From: Bacillota bacterium
Lineage (GTDB): Bacteria; Bacillota; Clostridia; Lachnospirales; Lachnospiraceae
Length of the DNA: 64,000 nucleotides
Direction: 5' to 3'
NCBI GenBank assembly: GCA_023408815.1
Contig: JAEYJO010000058.1
Location: forward strand, 1 to 64,000
Both the position numbers and the translations under genes were made by a program. Below, piece by piece: positions 1 through 9,261 of this stretch. The notes below the pieces were generated by a model. That model ran no database searches. It was not told the DNA's origin and was given only the letters and a program-made list of their open reading frames with translations. The number at the start of each line of letters is the position of its first letter. Positions within the stretch are counted from its first letter, which is position 1.

Positions 1-2
1 GA

Positions 3-353
3 AGAACGACGAAATCGGCAAGGGAGGCGGAAACGATTATTTTCGCTCAGGCGACGTCTCTGGAGGAGACTATTCAGGTCTTTGGGGAAATCAATAGCTG
101 TGTGGAGAACCTTGTGGACGGCCTTAAAAATATCGCGTACAGCATGCAGGAAATCAATGGGGAGAAGGAGCAGGTTCAGGAGTCCATTCACAGCATATCC
201 GTGGTTTCGGAGCAGTCTGCAGTGGCAACCGAGGAAGTTACCGCTACGTTAGACGATCAGGTCAAGATCGTTTCTGATTTGACAAAGGACGTTGAATTAT
301 TGAGAAAAGAAGCGGATGCGCTAGACCAATCTATCGGAAGATTTATCATATAG
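3..353 (+). CDS. Methyl-accepting chemotaxis protein, C-terminal fragment
   Basis: The reading frame is open from the window edge and ends at 353; the visible 116 residues are the distal part of a chemoreceptor signalling domain. The segment is a long heptad-rich helix with the typical spacing of Gln/Glu residues (EEVTATLDDQ, SEQSAVATEEV) and a final amphipathic helix ending in GRFII. Chemoreceptor cytoplasmic domains form four-helix bundles that control CheA. The sensory domain lies outside the window, so the ligand cannot be guessed. The next gene starts 80 bases on and is in a different functional class. Confidence 0.8.
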   Translation, partial: RTTKSAREAETIIFAQATSLEETIQVFGEINSCVENLVDGLKNIAYSMQEINGEKEQVQESIHSISVVSEQSAVATEEVTATLDDQVKIVSDLTKDVELLRKEADALDQSIGRFII

Positions 354-433
354 GAATATGAGTTGTTCATAAGGTGCGCAGACAGTAGAGTGATTTTGAA
401 GAAAATATCAGGATAAGGAGAGAAAGACCAGAC

Positions 434-2770
434 ATGAAAATGATATATGATCACCCTGCTAAGTGCTGGCAGGAAGGTCTGCCAATAGGAAACGGAAGAA
501 TGGGAGCGGTAATTTACGGAGATCCTGAGAGGGAAATAATAAAGATCAATGAGGATACTTTATGGTCAGGATATCCGGTACTGACTCAGACCGGTATGTC
601 GAAGGAGGCGGTAGACAAGGCGAAGGAGCAGGCCCGGGAAGGAGATTATGCGGGGGTTGTTAGCGTATTGGAGAAGGCGCTTAAAGAGGCCTCGGATGTC
701 CAGATGTATGTGCCTTTCGGCAATTTGTATCTTGAGTTCTATAATAAAAATGAGATTACGGATTATAGAAGAGAGCTGGATATAGAAAATGCCATAGTGA
801 AGGCAGAATATAGCAGGGGAGGAGTGCGGTATGTTCATACCTGCATTTGCAGCGCGCCGGCTCAGGCAATCATATACAGGATTCAAGCGGAAGAAGCCTT
901 TGAAATAAAGATCAGCGCCGGAGACGGGTTCCTGAACAGTATGGAGTACGATAAAAATATTTTCAGATTATATGGTGAATGTCCTGGCCGTAATGATTTC
1001 ACTGTGACGGCGGGTAGCTCTCATAATGGAAGGTTTCATTTTTCAGAAGACCCCGAGCAAAGAGGAATGGAGTACCAAGGAAGGGGAAAAGTGCTGGCAG
1101 AGGAAGGAACGATAGAGAGTACCGGAGACGGGATAGTATGCAGCGGAATGCGGGAAGTGGTGATATTTTTTTGTGCCCGTTCCGGTTTTAACGGGTACGA
1201 TAAGCATCCATTTGTACAAAGTGCTGACATTGAAAGCAGAATTGCAGAAGATATGAAGTGTGCGGATATTTGCTTTGATTTACTTATAAAGGAACATTGC
1301 AAAGATTACAGATTTTTTTTTGACAGAATCAGTCTTGATTTGGGAACGAGCGGAAAAGAGCAGATGGATACCGGCCGGCGGATTAAGCTCGTGGAAGAGG
1401 GGGAGGAAGATATCTCCTTGTATTCCCTGCTATTTGATTTCGGAAGATATCTTCTTATATCCTCCTCGAGACCCGGAACGCAGGCTGCGAATTTGCAGGG
1501 AATATGGAATCAGGAAAAGATTCCTCCTTGGTTTAGCGATTATACGGTAAACATCAACACGGAGATGAATTACTGGATGACGGGGCCATGTGACCTCCAT
1601 GAGATGCAGGAGCCGTTAGAAACAATGAACCGCGAACTACTGGACAGTGGAAGGAAAACTGCAAAACAATTTTTTCAAAAAAAGGGTGTTGCATGCTTCC
1701 ATAATGTGGATATCTGGAGAAAAACCTCTCCGGCAGCAGGGAAGGCATGCTGGGCATATTGGCCTTTTGGTGCGGCGTGGATGTGCAGGAATTTATTCGA
1801 TGAATATCTCTTTTGCAAGGATAAAAGCTATTTGGAGCAAATTTATCCAATACTTAAGGAAAATGCCGGCTTCTGCATGGATATGCTGGAAGAGACACCG
1901 GAAGGATATGCGGTTTGTCCTGCTACCTCACCGGAAAATGATTTTGTAAGTGAGGGAGTAATATCTTCTGTTGCTTACTATACTGAGAATACTCTGGCAA
2001 TTGTAAGAAATCTGCTCCGGGATTATATCGAAGCCTGTGAGGTGTTGAATAAGGACAAGACTCTGGCAAGGGAGGCGGAAAAGCTGCTTGAGGGAATGGT
2101 ACCTGTAAAAATTGGGAATCATGGGATGATTCTGGAGTGGAATGAGGAGTTTGAAGAGAATGACAAGCATCATCGCCACTTGTCCCATCTTTATGAGTTG
2201 CATCCGGGCAGGGGAATCAGCAGAGAGACGAAAAGGTTGTATGAGGCTGCGGAACAAAGTCTGCGGAACAGAGGCGATGAGGGAACCGGATGGAGTCTTG
2301 CATGGAAGCTTATTATGTGGGCACGAATGGAAGACGGAGCACATGTGGAGAAGATGATGCGAATGCTGTTTCATTTAGTCGACCCGCAGACGGAAGCATC
2401 GGTTCACGGAGGCGGGCTGTATCCTAATTTGTTTTGTGCCCATCCGCCTTTTCAAATAGACGGGAACTTTGGCTATACTGCAGGTGTGGCAGAAGCTCTA
2501 ATACAAAGCCATGCGGAAGAACTGGTATTGTTGCCGGCACTTCCGCCTATATGGAAAAAAGGAAAAGTGAAAGGTGTCAGGGCGAGAGGTGCAATCAGGG
2601 CAGACATGGAGTGGGCGGATGGAAAGCTCCGGTATTGTTTGCTGAGTAATGAGACGCAGGAAGTGAAATTGCGGATAGGTAACAGTCAGGCTAAGGACGT
2701 AATGTTGGAGGCGAACACTATTTTCAGTGGAGAATCGTATAGGGGGGAAAATGAGATATGGAGAATGTGA
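434..2770 (+). CDS. Glycoside hydrolase family 95 (alpha-L-fucosidase / alpha-L-galactosidase)
   Basis: A 778-residue GH95 enzyme. The N-terminus carries the family hallmark LPIGNGRMGAVIYG followed by INEDTLWSG. The catalytic (alpha/alpha)6 barrel shows NINTEMNYW near residue 373 (the Asn pair that assists the nucleophilic water), SPEN near residue 500 (general acid Glu) and IDGNFGYTAGVAE near residue 676 (catalytic Asp). GH95 enzymes invert and cleave terminal alpha-1,2-L-fucose or the related alpha-L-galactose. There is no signal peptide, so the enzyme is probably cytoplasmic and acts on imported oligosaccharides. It overlaps the next glycosidase by 13 bases, which suggests translational coupling. 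Specificity between fucose and galactose cannot be read from sequence. Confidence 0.9.
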   Translation: MKMIYDHPAKCWQEGLPIGNGRMGAVIYGDPEREIIKINEDTLWSGYPVLTQTGMSKEAVDKAKEQAREGDYAGVVSVLEKALKEASDVQMYVPFGNLYLEFYNKNEITDYRRELDIENAIVKAEYSRGGVRYVHTCICSAPAQAIIYRIQAEEAFEIKISAGDGFLNSMEYDKNIFRLYGECPGRNDFTVTAGSSHNGRFHFSEDPEQRGMEYQGRGKVLAEEGTIESTGDGIVCSGMREVVIFFCARSGFNGYDKHPFVQSADIESRIAEDMKCADICFDLLIKEHCKDYRFFFDRISLDLGTSGKEQMDTGRRIKLVEEGEEDISLYSLLFDFGRYLLISSSRPGTQAANLQGIWNQEKIPPWFSDYTVNINTEMNYWMTGPCDLHEMQEPLETMNRELLDSGRKTAKQFFQKKGVACFHNVDIWRKTSPAAGKACWAYWPFGAAWMCRNLFDEYLFCKDKSYLEQIYPILKENAGFCMDMLEETPEGYAVCPATSPENDFVSEGVISSVAYYTENTLAIVRNLLRDYIEACEVLNKDKTLAREAEKLLEGMVPVKIGNHGMILEWNEEFEENDKHHRHLSHLYELHPGRGISRETKRLYEAAEQSLRNRGDEGTGWSLAWKLIMWARMEDGAHVEKMMRMLFHLVDPQTEASVHGGGLYPNLFCAHPPFQIDGNFGYTAGVAEALIQSHAEELVLLPALPPIWKKGKVKGVRARGAIRADMEWADGKLRYCLLSNETQEVKLRIGNSQAKDVMLEANTIFSGESYRGENEIWRM

Positions 2771-3687
2771 GAATGCAAAATGGTGGGTTATGGTATGATA
2801 CGGACGGAAATGTTATACACGCACATGGAGGACACATACTGGAATGGGAAAATGAATTCTTCTGGTACGGGGAAAACCGTACGCAGAACCGCTATGTCAG
2901 TGTATATAAGTCCATGGATTTAAAGAACTGGAAATACTGCAATGATGTGCTGACTACTGAGTCGCCGGTAGCGGAACACCGAATCAGGACAAACCTGAAG
3001 CTTAGAAATAAAGAGGGCGGTAAAATTAATGTGGAACGTCCAAAGGTTCTCTATAATGAAAAAACTGGGAAATTTGTCATGTGGATGCATATAGAAAACG
3101 GTATGGATTATGCGGAGGCCGCTTGCGGTATTGCAGTATGTGATACGCCGGATGGCAACTTTACCTATCTTGGAAGCTTTAATCCTTACGGATATATGTC
3201 AAGGGATTGTACGCTGTTTCTTGATAAGGATAAGACGGCCTATTTTATATCATCTTCCAGAGACAATGCAGACATGCATGTTTATAAACTGGCAGAAGAT
3301 TATCTGAATGTGGACGAACTTGTTTCCAGATTGTGGCAGGGAGAGTACAGAGAAGCGCCTGCGGTTATGGTCAGAAACGGAAAATATTATATGTTTTCCT
3401 CTTTTTGCACTGGCTGGGCACCGAATCAGTGCCGTTATGCAACAGCAGACAGTATGGAGGGGAGATGGAGTGCTCTTGAAGATATTGGAGACAGCACAAC
3501 TTATGATACGCAGCCGGCATTTATTCTGTCGATAGGGCGGAAAGAGGAAATCAAATATTATTATGCATCGGACAGATGGGATGGTGAAGATTATCATAAT
3601 TCCCGTTATGTAATAATTCCCCTTGAATTTGAAGAAAACGGTACGCCGATTATGGAGTATTCAGAGTATTCAGAAATTAAGTTATAG
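2758..3687 (+). CDS. Glycoside hydrolase family 43, exo-beta-1,3-galactanase-like (subfamily 24 type)
   Basis: A 309-residue five-bladed beta-propeller glycosidase. Motifs fit the GH43 subfamily of galactan 1,3-beta-galactosidases: HAHGGHILEWENEFFWYGE at the N-terminus, SRDCTLFLDKD in the middle, REAPAV near residue 199 (general acid Glu) and TYDTQPAF (a Gln that may replace the base). The usual GH43 N-terminal catalytic Asp is absent, as in that subfamily. It has no signal peptide. With the overlapping GH95 gene it suggests intracellular trimming of short fucosylated or galactosylated chains, for example arabinogalactan side chains. The subfamily call is from motif memory; another GH43-like activity is possible. 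Confidence 0.75.
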   Translation: MENVRMQNGGLWYDTDGNVIHAHGGHILEWENEFFWYGENRTQNRYVSVYKSMDLKNWKYCNDVLTTESPVAEHRIRTNLKLRNKEGGKINVERPKVLYNEKTGKFVMWMHIENGMDYAEAACGIAVCDTPDGNFTYLGSFNPYGYMSRDCTLFLDKDKTAYFISSSRDNADMHVYKLAEDYLNVDELVSRLWQGEYREAPAVMVRNGKYYMFSSFCTGWAPNQCRYATADSMEGRWSALEDIGDSTTYDTQPAFILSIGRKEEIKYYYASDRWDGEDYHNSRYVIIPLEFEENGTPIMEYSEYSEIKL

Positions 3688-3726
3688 TGAAACCCGATAA
3701 AAATATTGAATAAGCATTAAGTGCAA

Positions 3727-3776
3727 AATTGTCCATACAAAAACATCCATAATTGTTTGTATGGATAATTTTTTAA
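3727..3776 (+). terminator. Rho-independent terminator after the glycosidase pair
   Basis: AATTGTCCATACAAA (3727-3741) pairs with TTTGTATGGATAATT (3756-3770) with one G-U pair, and the stem runs into a T tract. It separates the glycosidases from the importer genes. A TATAAT-like hexamer follows at 3827-3832 without a recognisable -35, which would fit an activator-dependent promoter for the importer. Confidence 0.75.
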
Positions 3777-3879
3777 TTATAAAGTACTCAAATCTATCCA
3801 TTCACGGAGGGAGAAAGTTTTGTTATTATAATAATCAAAATTATAGATATATCAAAAGCTATATGAGGAGAGAAATAGG

Positions 3880-4809
3880 ATGAAAGTAATTGCAGCTAAT
3901 GGGAATAAGAAATTCTGGCATCGGCTTTATGAATTTAGACAGTTTTATGTGATGTTGATACCGGTGATTCTTTTTTATCTTATATTTTCGTATGTTCCGA
4001 TGTACGGTGTAACTTTGGCATTTAAGGATTTTAATTTTGCTGAGGGAATTATGAAGAGTCCCTGGAACAATTTTGACAATTTTAAAAAGCTTTTTTCCAA
4101 TGTGGATTTTTGGCAATCGTTTAGGAATACTCTTATAATCAGTGCGGGGCGGTTGATTATTGAATTTCCTGTTCCCATTATTTTATCTCTTCTACTCAAC
4201 GAGATTGGGAGGAGCCGGCTGAAAAGAGTATACCAGACAATTCTTACATTCCCTCACTTCTTAAGCTGGGTGGTTCTGGGGGGGATTGCAGTATCACTTT
4301 TTCAGGATCAGGGCATTGTAAATCAGATGATGAACTTTTTTGGAGCAGGTAAGAATTCTGTTCTGACAGACGGAAATGCGTTCCGGTTTCTTATATTTGG
4401 AAGTAATATATGGAAAGAGGCAGGCTGGTCTACTATTCTGTATCTGGCGGCAATAGCGGGAATCAATCCAGAGTTATACGAAGCGGCAAAAGTGGATGGA
4501 GCCAACCGGTTCCAGCGGATGCTGTGTATTACATGGCCATGTATTAAATCAACCGCATGCGTGCTATTGATTTTACAAGTTGGCTCGGCGATGAATGGCG
4601 GTTTTGATCAGATTTTTAATATGTATAACAGTGCGGTGTATGCAAAAGCGGATATTATCGATACATATGTGTATAGAAGTGCTTTCCAGGCAGCAGATGG
4701 TTTTGGCTATACTACCGCTGTCGGATTGACCAAGTCTGTTATCAATTTCTTTTTATTGTACGTAACCAATAAGATTGTATCAAAGACCAATGGTACGGGG
4801 GTGTTTTGA
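3880..4809 (+). CDS. Carbohydrate ABC transporter permease, LplB type
   Basis: A 309-residue inner-membrane permease of the oligosaccharide (CUT1) ABC family. The first membrane segment (FYVMLIPVILFYLIFSYVP) is followed by the MYGVTLAFKDFNF signature of LplB/YtcQ-associated permeases. The EAA loop that contacts the ATPase is EAAKVDGANRFQRM, near residues 204-217. The gene starts the importer operon and abuts the second permease with no gap. No ATP-binding gene is in the operon; such importers commonly share a general MsmX-type ATPase encoded elsewhere. The RBS GAGGAG lies upstream of the ATG. Confidence 0.9.
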   Translation: MKVIAANGNKKFWHRLYEFRQFYVMLIPVILFYLIFSYVPMYGVTLAFKDFNFAEGIMKSPWNNFDNFKKLFSNVDFWQSFRNTLIISAGRLIIEFPVPIILSLLLNEIGRSRLKRVYQTILTFPHFLSWVVLGGIAVSLFQDQGIVNQMMNFFGAGKNSVLTDGNAFRFLIFGSNIWKEAGWSTILYLAAIAGINPELYEAAKVDGANRFQRMLCITWPCIKSTACVLLILQVGSAMNGGFDQIFNMYNSAVYAKADIIDTYVYRSAFQAADGFGYTTAVGLTKSVINFFLLYVTNKIVSKTNGTGVF

Positions 4810-5691
4810 GTGAAAGCGGAAAAGAAGTTTTGTACAACGGAGTTTATTATAAAAATCATTTTGGGAATAATTGCCTTAATTAGCCTGTTCCCCTTTTACC
4901 AGACGCTGCTGTTATCCTTTTCCAGAGAGGGAGACCGGTTCTCACAGGCAGTATTCCTTGTCCCGGTGCACTTCGATACTTCGGCATACGGATATCTGAT
5001 AAAAGAGGGAAAAGTATTGATGGGGCTTATCAATACTTTGATAGTAACTGCGGTCGGAACGGCGCTCAGCATGTTCGTATCCGTTCCGGCGGCCTATGCG
5101 CTGACCAAAAGGCAGATGCCGGGAAGAAACCTTTTCATGAATCTTATTATTTTTACAATGTTTTTTTCGGGAGGTCTGGTTCCGTTTTTTCTTACGGTTA
5201 AAAACTTAGGGCTTATGGATAACCTATTGGTTATGATTGCTCCGACAGCGGTGAATACTTTTAACTTAATATTATTAAAAAATTATTTTAAAGATTTGCC
5301 TCAAGGACTGGAGGAATCGGCTAAGATCGACGGTGCAAGCAATTATATTATTTTGTGGAAAATTGTTTTGCCGATATCCAAGCCGATCATAGCGGCAATC
5401 AGTCTTTTCTATGCGGTGGACAGATGGAACGAATGGTATAATGCAATGCTTTTTATCAATGATTCAAAGAAGTTCCCGTTACAGCTCGTTTTGCGCAATG
5501 CCATTGTAAATATGAGTACTATGTTTAAAAATACTACTGCGGCTGAAAAAGCCGCACAATTTGGAAGCGCATATACTGAATCCGTGAAAAACGCAATTAT
5601 TGTAATTGCGGCGGTACCGATTATTATGGTGTATCCGTTTGTGCAGAAATATTTTGCAAGCGGAATTATGATAGGCTCTATTAAAGAATAA
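4810..5691 (+). CDS. Carbohydrate ABC transporter permease, LplC/YtcP type
   Basis: The second permease half of the importer, 293 residues, starting at GTG directly after the stop of the first permease. It has about six membrane segments and an EAA loop ESAKIDGASNYIILWKIVLP near residues 175-194. The pattern MFKNTTAAEKAAQFGSAYTE near the C-terminus is typical of the YtcP/LplC family. It is expected to pair with the upstream permease and the downstream lipoprotein for uptake of an oligosaccharide. GTG start and zero spacing point to translational coupling. Confidence 0.9.
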   Translation: MKAEKKFCTTEFIIKIILGIIALISLFPFYQTLLLSFSREGDRFSQAVFLVPVHFDTSAYGYLIKEGKVLMGLINTLIVTAVGTALSMFVSVPAAYALTKRQMPGRNLFMNLIIFTMFFSGGLVPFFLTVKNLGLMDNLLVMIAPTAVNTFNLILLKNYFKDLPQGLEESAKIDGASNYIILWKIVLPISKPIIAAISLFYAVDRWNEWYNAMLFINDSKKFPLQLVLRNAIVNMSTMFKNTTAAEKAAQFGSAYTESVKNAIIVIAAVPIIMVYPFVQKYFASGIMIGSIKE

Positions 5692-5731
5692 TTAAAATAG
5701 AACAGAAAAAATAATGAGGAGGATTTAGAGA

Positions 5732-7384
5732 ATGAAATGGAAATGCAAAAAACTAATTGGGTTAATGCTGGGAGTATCCATGATGGCTTCATCGCTTGTA
5801 GGTTGCGCAATGGGAAGCACAGATGATACAACGACTGATTCAGTTAAGGAAACGAAGGGCGGTACTGCGGAAGCGGAAAATGAAACTGCGTCCGATTTGG
5901 AGCCGATGGAAATTTCCGTGGCGTATTGGGGGATTCAGGAGTACTTTGATGATGCCAACGCAGAAAATGACACCATATTCGATGACTTGTGCAAGAAGTT
6001 TAATATTTCCATTAAGCCTATGGGTGTTACATGGAACGACTATCAGGAAAAGAATAAGGTATGGGCGGCATCAGGCTCTTTGCCGGATATTTTTGTGGAC
6101 GCGTTGCTAACGGATAACAACGCTTTGTATCAGACATGGGCTAAGCAGGGGATTATAAAAGAAATTCCTTCCGATTTGAGCCAATATCCTAATTTAAGCA
6201 CAGTTATGGGAATGGACTCCGTAAAAGCGATGTCGGTGGACGGAAAGTATTATATGATCCCAAGGGGAAATGACCCTACGGCCAGTTCATCGGAAGCCGC
6301 AGGTATGAGCAGACCGATTCTTTACCGTAAGGATTGGGCAGCGGAGGCAGGATATACGCAGACCCCAAAGACTTATGAAGAGATGGTGGAAATGATAGCG
6401 GCAATGCAGGAAAAGCATCCGGATGCTGCTGGATTAAGTACAAATAATATTTATTATCTGGCTACATTAGCTTTAGATATTTTTCCTGAATACAGCAATG
6501 AAGGCGCATGGGTGTATGAGAATGAGCAGTGGGCTCCGGCATATACATCCGAACGGGTGATTCCGTATATTGAACGATTACAGAAGTTATACGCTGATGG
6601 AATTCTGGATCCTGATTTTATGACACAAAAGGATGGAGATGCTCTTTCCAAGTTTGTTAGTGGACATGCATGTGCGATGTTTGTGGGAAGTTTTACTGGA
6701 TCGGTATCTACTTTTATGGAGTCTAATCCTGAGGTGGCGAATTTATCTGATGCGTTGGCATTCATCCCTCCATTTACAACAGAAGACGGCAATGCTTATG
6801 TATACGCTAACACACCTTATTGGTCGGAAACTTATATCAGTGCATCCGTAGACGATGCTAAATTGGAAAGAATTCTGATGCTATTAGACTATATGTATTC
6901 CCATGAATATGCTACACTTGTTAATAACGGAATAGAAGGTGTTGATTGGGAGAGAACAGAAACGGGGAACGTTTCTTTGCTGGATGAGTCAGAGACTTTG
7001 GGAGATAAATATCCGGTTACCAGCGGAATCGGTTATCTGGCAAGTTGGTTTGGAGGATTTGACCAAAGTGAGGATGTTGTGACTTCGGCGAATCCGGCAC
7101 TTGGACAGTTCCAGACAATATATAGAGAAATGGCGGCGTATGAAACAGAAAACTGTGTGGCGGCACCTATTAACTTCGATGTATTTTTGATGGTAAACGA
7201 TAAGAAAGCAGAAATATCTTCTTTGGGCAAGGAATTTGTAGAGAAGGTTAATAATACGGTAATTGACGGCAGCGATGCCAGACTGGGATGGGAAGCTATT
7301 ATCAAGGATTTTGAGAAAAAAGGACTCAATGAAGCAATTGAATCTGTGACGCAGCAGGCAAAGGAAGCGGGAGTCGAACCATAG
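5732..7384 (+). CDS. Extracellular sugar-binding lipoprotein of the LplA/LipO type
   Basis: A 550-residue solute-binding protein. The N-terminus KWKCKKLIGLMLGV leads into lipobox LVGC, with the lipidated Cys at about residue 25, then a Thr/Asp/Glu-rich linker. The mature part has the fold signatures of large family 1 oligosaccharide receptors (YEEMVEMIAAMQEKHPDA, GILDPDFMTQKDGDAL). It should sit on the outer face of the membrane and hand substrate to the two permeases upstream. RBS GAGGAG precedes the ATG. Substrate is not readable; the neighbouring GH95 and GH43 genes suggest a fucosylated or galactan-type oligosaccharide. Confidence 0.9.
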   Translation: MKWKCKKLIGLMLGVSMMASSLVGCAMGSTDDTTTDSVKETKGGTAEAENETASDLEPMEISVAYWGIQEYFDDANAENDTIFDDLCKKFNISIKPMGVTWNDYQEKNKVWAASGSLPDIFVDALLTDNNALYQTWAKQGIIKEIPSDLSQYPNLSTVMGMDSVKAMSVDGKYYMIPRGNDPTASSSEAAGMSRPILYRKDWAAEAGYTQTPKTYEEMVEMIAAMQEKHPDAAGLSTNNIYYLATLALDIFPEYSNEGAWVYENEQWAPAYTSERVIPYIERLQKLYADGILDPDFMTQKDGDALSKFVSGHACAMFVGSFTGSVSTFMESNPEVANLSDALAFIPPFTTEDGNAYVYANTPYWSETYISASVDDAKLERILMLLDYMYSHEYATLVNNGIEGVDWERTETGNVSLLDESETLGDKYPVTSGIGYLASWFGGFDQSEDVVTSANPALGQFQTIYREMAAYETENCVAAPINFDVFLMVNDKKAEISSLGKEFVEKVNNTVIDGSDARLGWEAIIKDFEKKGLNEAIESVTQQAKEAGVEP

Positions 7385-7403
7385 GAGAAAATGAATAAAA
7401 TAT

Positions 7404-7457
7404 AAAACACATATTAAGGATGACAGAAGACAATTCTGTTATCCTAAAAGTGTTTTT
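7404..7457 (+). terminator. Hairpin with T tract after the binding protein
   Basis: AGGATGACAGAA (7417-7428) pairs with TTCTGTTATCCT (7434-7445), and the flanks AAAACAC and GTGTTTTT extend the stem into a T run. It should reduce read-through from the transport genes into the two-component system. Confidence 0.65.
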
Positions 7458-7491
7458 AAATATTGTATAGGATAAAAGGGGGATGAGACTG

Positions 7492-9255
7492 GTGATTAAG
7501 AAACTGTGTTCAATCAAAATGAGAGTTTTTATGGTCTGTATCTTTAGCATGATAATCCTTATAGGAATTTTGTTTTTGAACTATTATCTGGTCAGAAAGG
7601 TCAGGATTAATACGAACAGTGAACATTTTAGTGAAATGATTGCGCAGACAAATGCCTCCGTCAATAGTAATTGTGAGTTTTTAAATGGTATGCTGGAAAA
7701 AATTGCTTACAATAAAATGGTGCAGAATTACCTTGAAATAGAGGATGAAAGCTATCGGATGGAGCATAGAGAGGAGATATATAATTTTATTTCGTCTTTT
7801 ACCGGATTAAAATATGGAATAAAAGATATCGCGGTCATTACAAATGAAGGAGATATGGTCAATTTATTTGGAAGTGATAGAGATATTGTGCCGATAGCAG
7901 AGGAGATACCTGAAAAAAGATTGTATTTTTATACAGGAATGCATGAATTTAATTATCCTGTTGTAACAAATAAAAGAGGTTATTTTAGTGTGGGAGCGCA
8001 TGTATATTCTACTTCTAATTTTGAACGAACAGAAAAGATGGGAACAGTAATAATAACAGTTCTTCCTCAGTATATATTTAACTTTATTAACAGCAAAGAA
8101 CATACTGTCGTTCCTAATATGATGATATGGGATAGAAATCATAGGCTGATCTATTCCTCTGCAGCTGAAGAAACAAAAGATTTTCAACCGGAGGACTTTC
8201 GGACCAAGAGCAGTGAAATGGAAAAGATACAAGTGGAAGGAAGGGAGTTCTATTATCAATATGCGCCACTTGAAATGATGGGAGGAGATATTGTCTTTCT
8301 TATTTCCAAAGAAGAGCTTCTCTCCGGTGTTGGGGAGCTACAAAAAATCCTGTTTATTGCAGTAACGGCGGCAGCCTTTTTAATGCTTTTGCTGTCGGCG
8401 CTTATTGTACGCAGCATCATAAAGCCTATGAATACGTTTATGACGCATATGCAGGAAATGGAAGCTGGAAACCTCAGGGTTTTAAAGCAACCGATTGATA
8501 TAAAGGGAATTACTGAAATGGAAGTAATGGCTGACCGGTACAATCATATGATGATGGAAATTAACGACTTGACACATCGTCTGCTGGATACTACCAGCCG
8601 CCTGTACGAAAGTAAGATAGAAAAGCAGCAGGCGGAACTGGAGTATATGTACAGCCAGATAAACCCTCACTTCCTGTTCAATACTCTGGAATCTATTAAA
8701 GGCTGTGCGACGGATGAAAATGCGGATAAAACATTTCGTATGGTAAATGCCTTGGGGAAAATGTTCCGTTATTGTGTACGGAGCGAAAATATGGTTACCT
8801 TAAAAGAAGAGCTTGCGGTAATTGAAAGCTATATGTCTCTCCAGAAAACGAGATTTAATGAACGGCTCACTTTTTATAACCGGATTGAGGATGAACTGAT
8901 AAATGAGGCATGTAAATGCTACATACCCAAGATGATACTGCAGCCCCTGCTGGAAAATGCAGTAGTGCATGGAATTGAAGAAAATGGTGCGGTTACCGTA
9001 TGGCTGAAGGGCAATATATGTGAAGGAATTCTTTCATTTACCGTACAGGATGACGGCATTAGTGTGACAGCGGAAAAGCGGGAAGAGATTGAGAAGAATT
9101 TGGCGGATAACAGAAAAACTGCCCACATTGGTATGAGTAATGTGCATTACAGGCTGAAGTGTATTTACGGAAAGGAGTACGGCATTACTTTAGGAGTGAA
9201 GGAAAAGGGGTTTCAGGTCATAATAAGAATGCCTTATGAGGAGGAAGGGAGATAG
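7492..9255 (+). CDS. Sensor histidine kinase, YesM type
   Basis: A membrane sensor kinase of about 587 residues. It has a first membrane helix near residues 10-32, an extracellular sensor region of some 250 residues, a second helix near 280-305 (ILFIAVTAAAFLMLLLSALIV), HAMP, then the His_kinase motif SQINPHFLFNTLESI and the ATP-binding N-box PLLENAVVHGIE. These are hallmarks of the YesM/LytS-like kinases that control sugar importers. The ATG at 7483 touches the RBS-like run AAAGGGGG, so GTG at 7492, spaced 9 bases, is the better start. The response regulator follows 6 bases on. The pair probably senses substrate or loaded binding protein and switches on the upstream importer. Confidence 0.9.
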   Translation: MIKKLCSIKMRVFMVCIFSMIILIGILFLNYYLVRKVRINTNSEHFSEMIAQTNASVNSNCEFLNGMLEKIAYNKMVQNYLEIEDESYRMEHREEIYNFISSFTGLKYGIKDIAVITNEGDMVNLFGSDRDIVPIAEEIPEKRLYFYTGMHEFNYPVVTNKRGYFSVGAHVYSTSNFERTEKMGTVIITVLPQYIFNFINSKEHTVVPNMMIWDRNHRLIYSSAAEETKDFQPEDFRTKSSEMEKIQVEGREFYYQYAPLEMMGGDIVFLISKEELLSGVGELQKILFIAVTAAAFLMLLLSALIVRSIIKPMNTFMTHMQEMEAGNLRVLKQPIDIKGITEMEVMADRYNHMMMEINDLTHRLLDTTSRLYESKIEKQQAELEYMYSQINPHFLFNTLESIKGCATDENADKTFRMVNALGKMFRYCVRSENMVTLKEELAVIESYMSLQKTRFNERLTFYNRIEDELINEACKCYIPKMILQPLLENAVVHGIEENGAVTVWLKGNICEGILSFTVQDDGISVTAEKREEIEKNLADNRKTAHIGMSNVHYRLKCIYGKEYGITLGVKEKGFQVIIRMPYEEEGR

Positions 9256-9261
9256 AGATAA

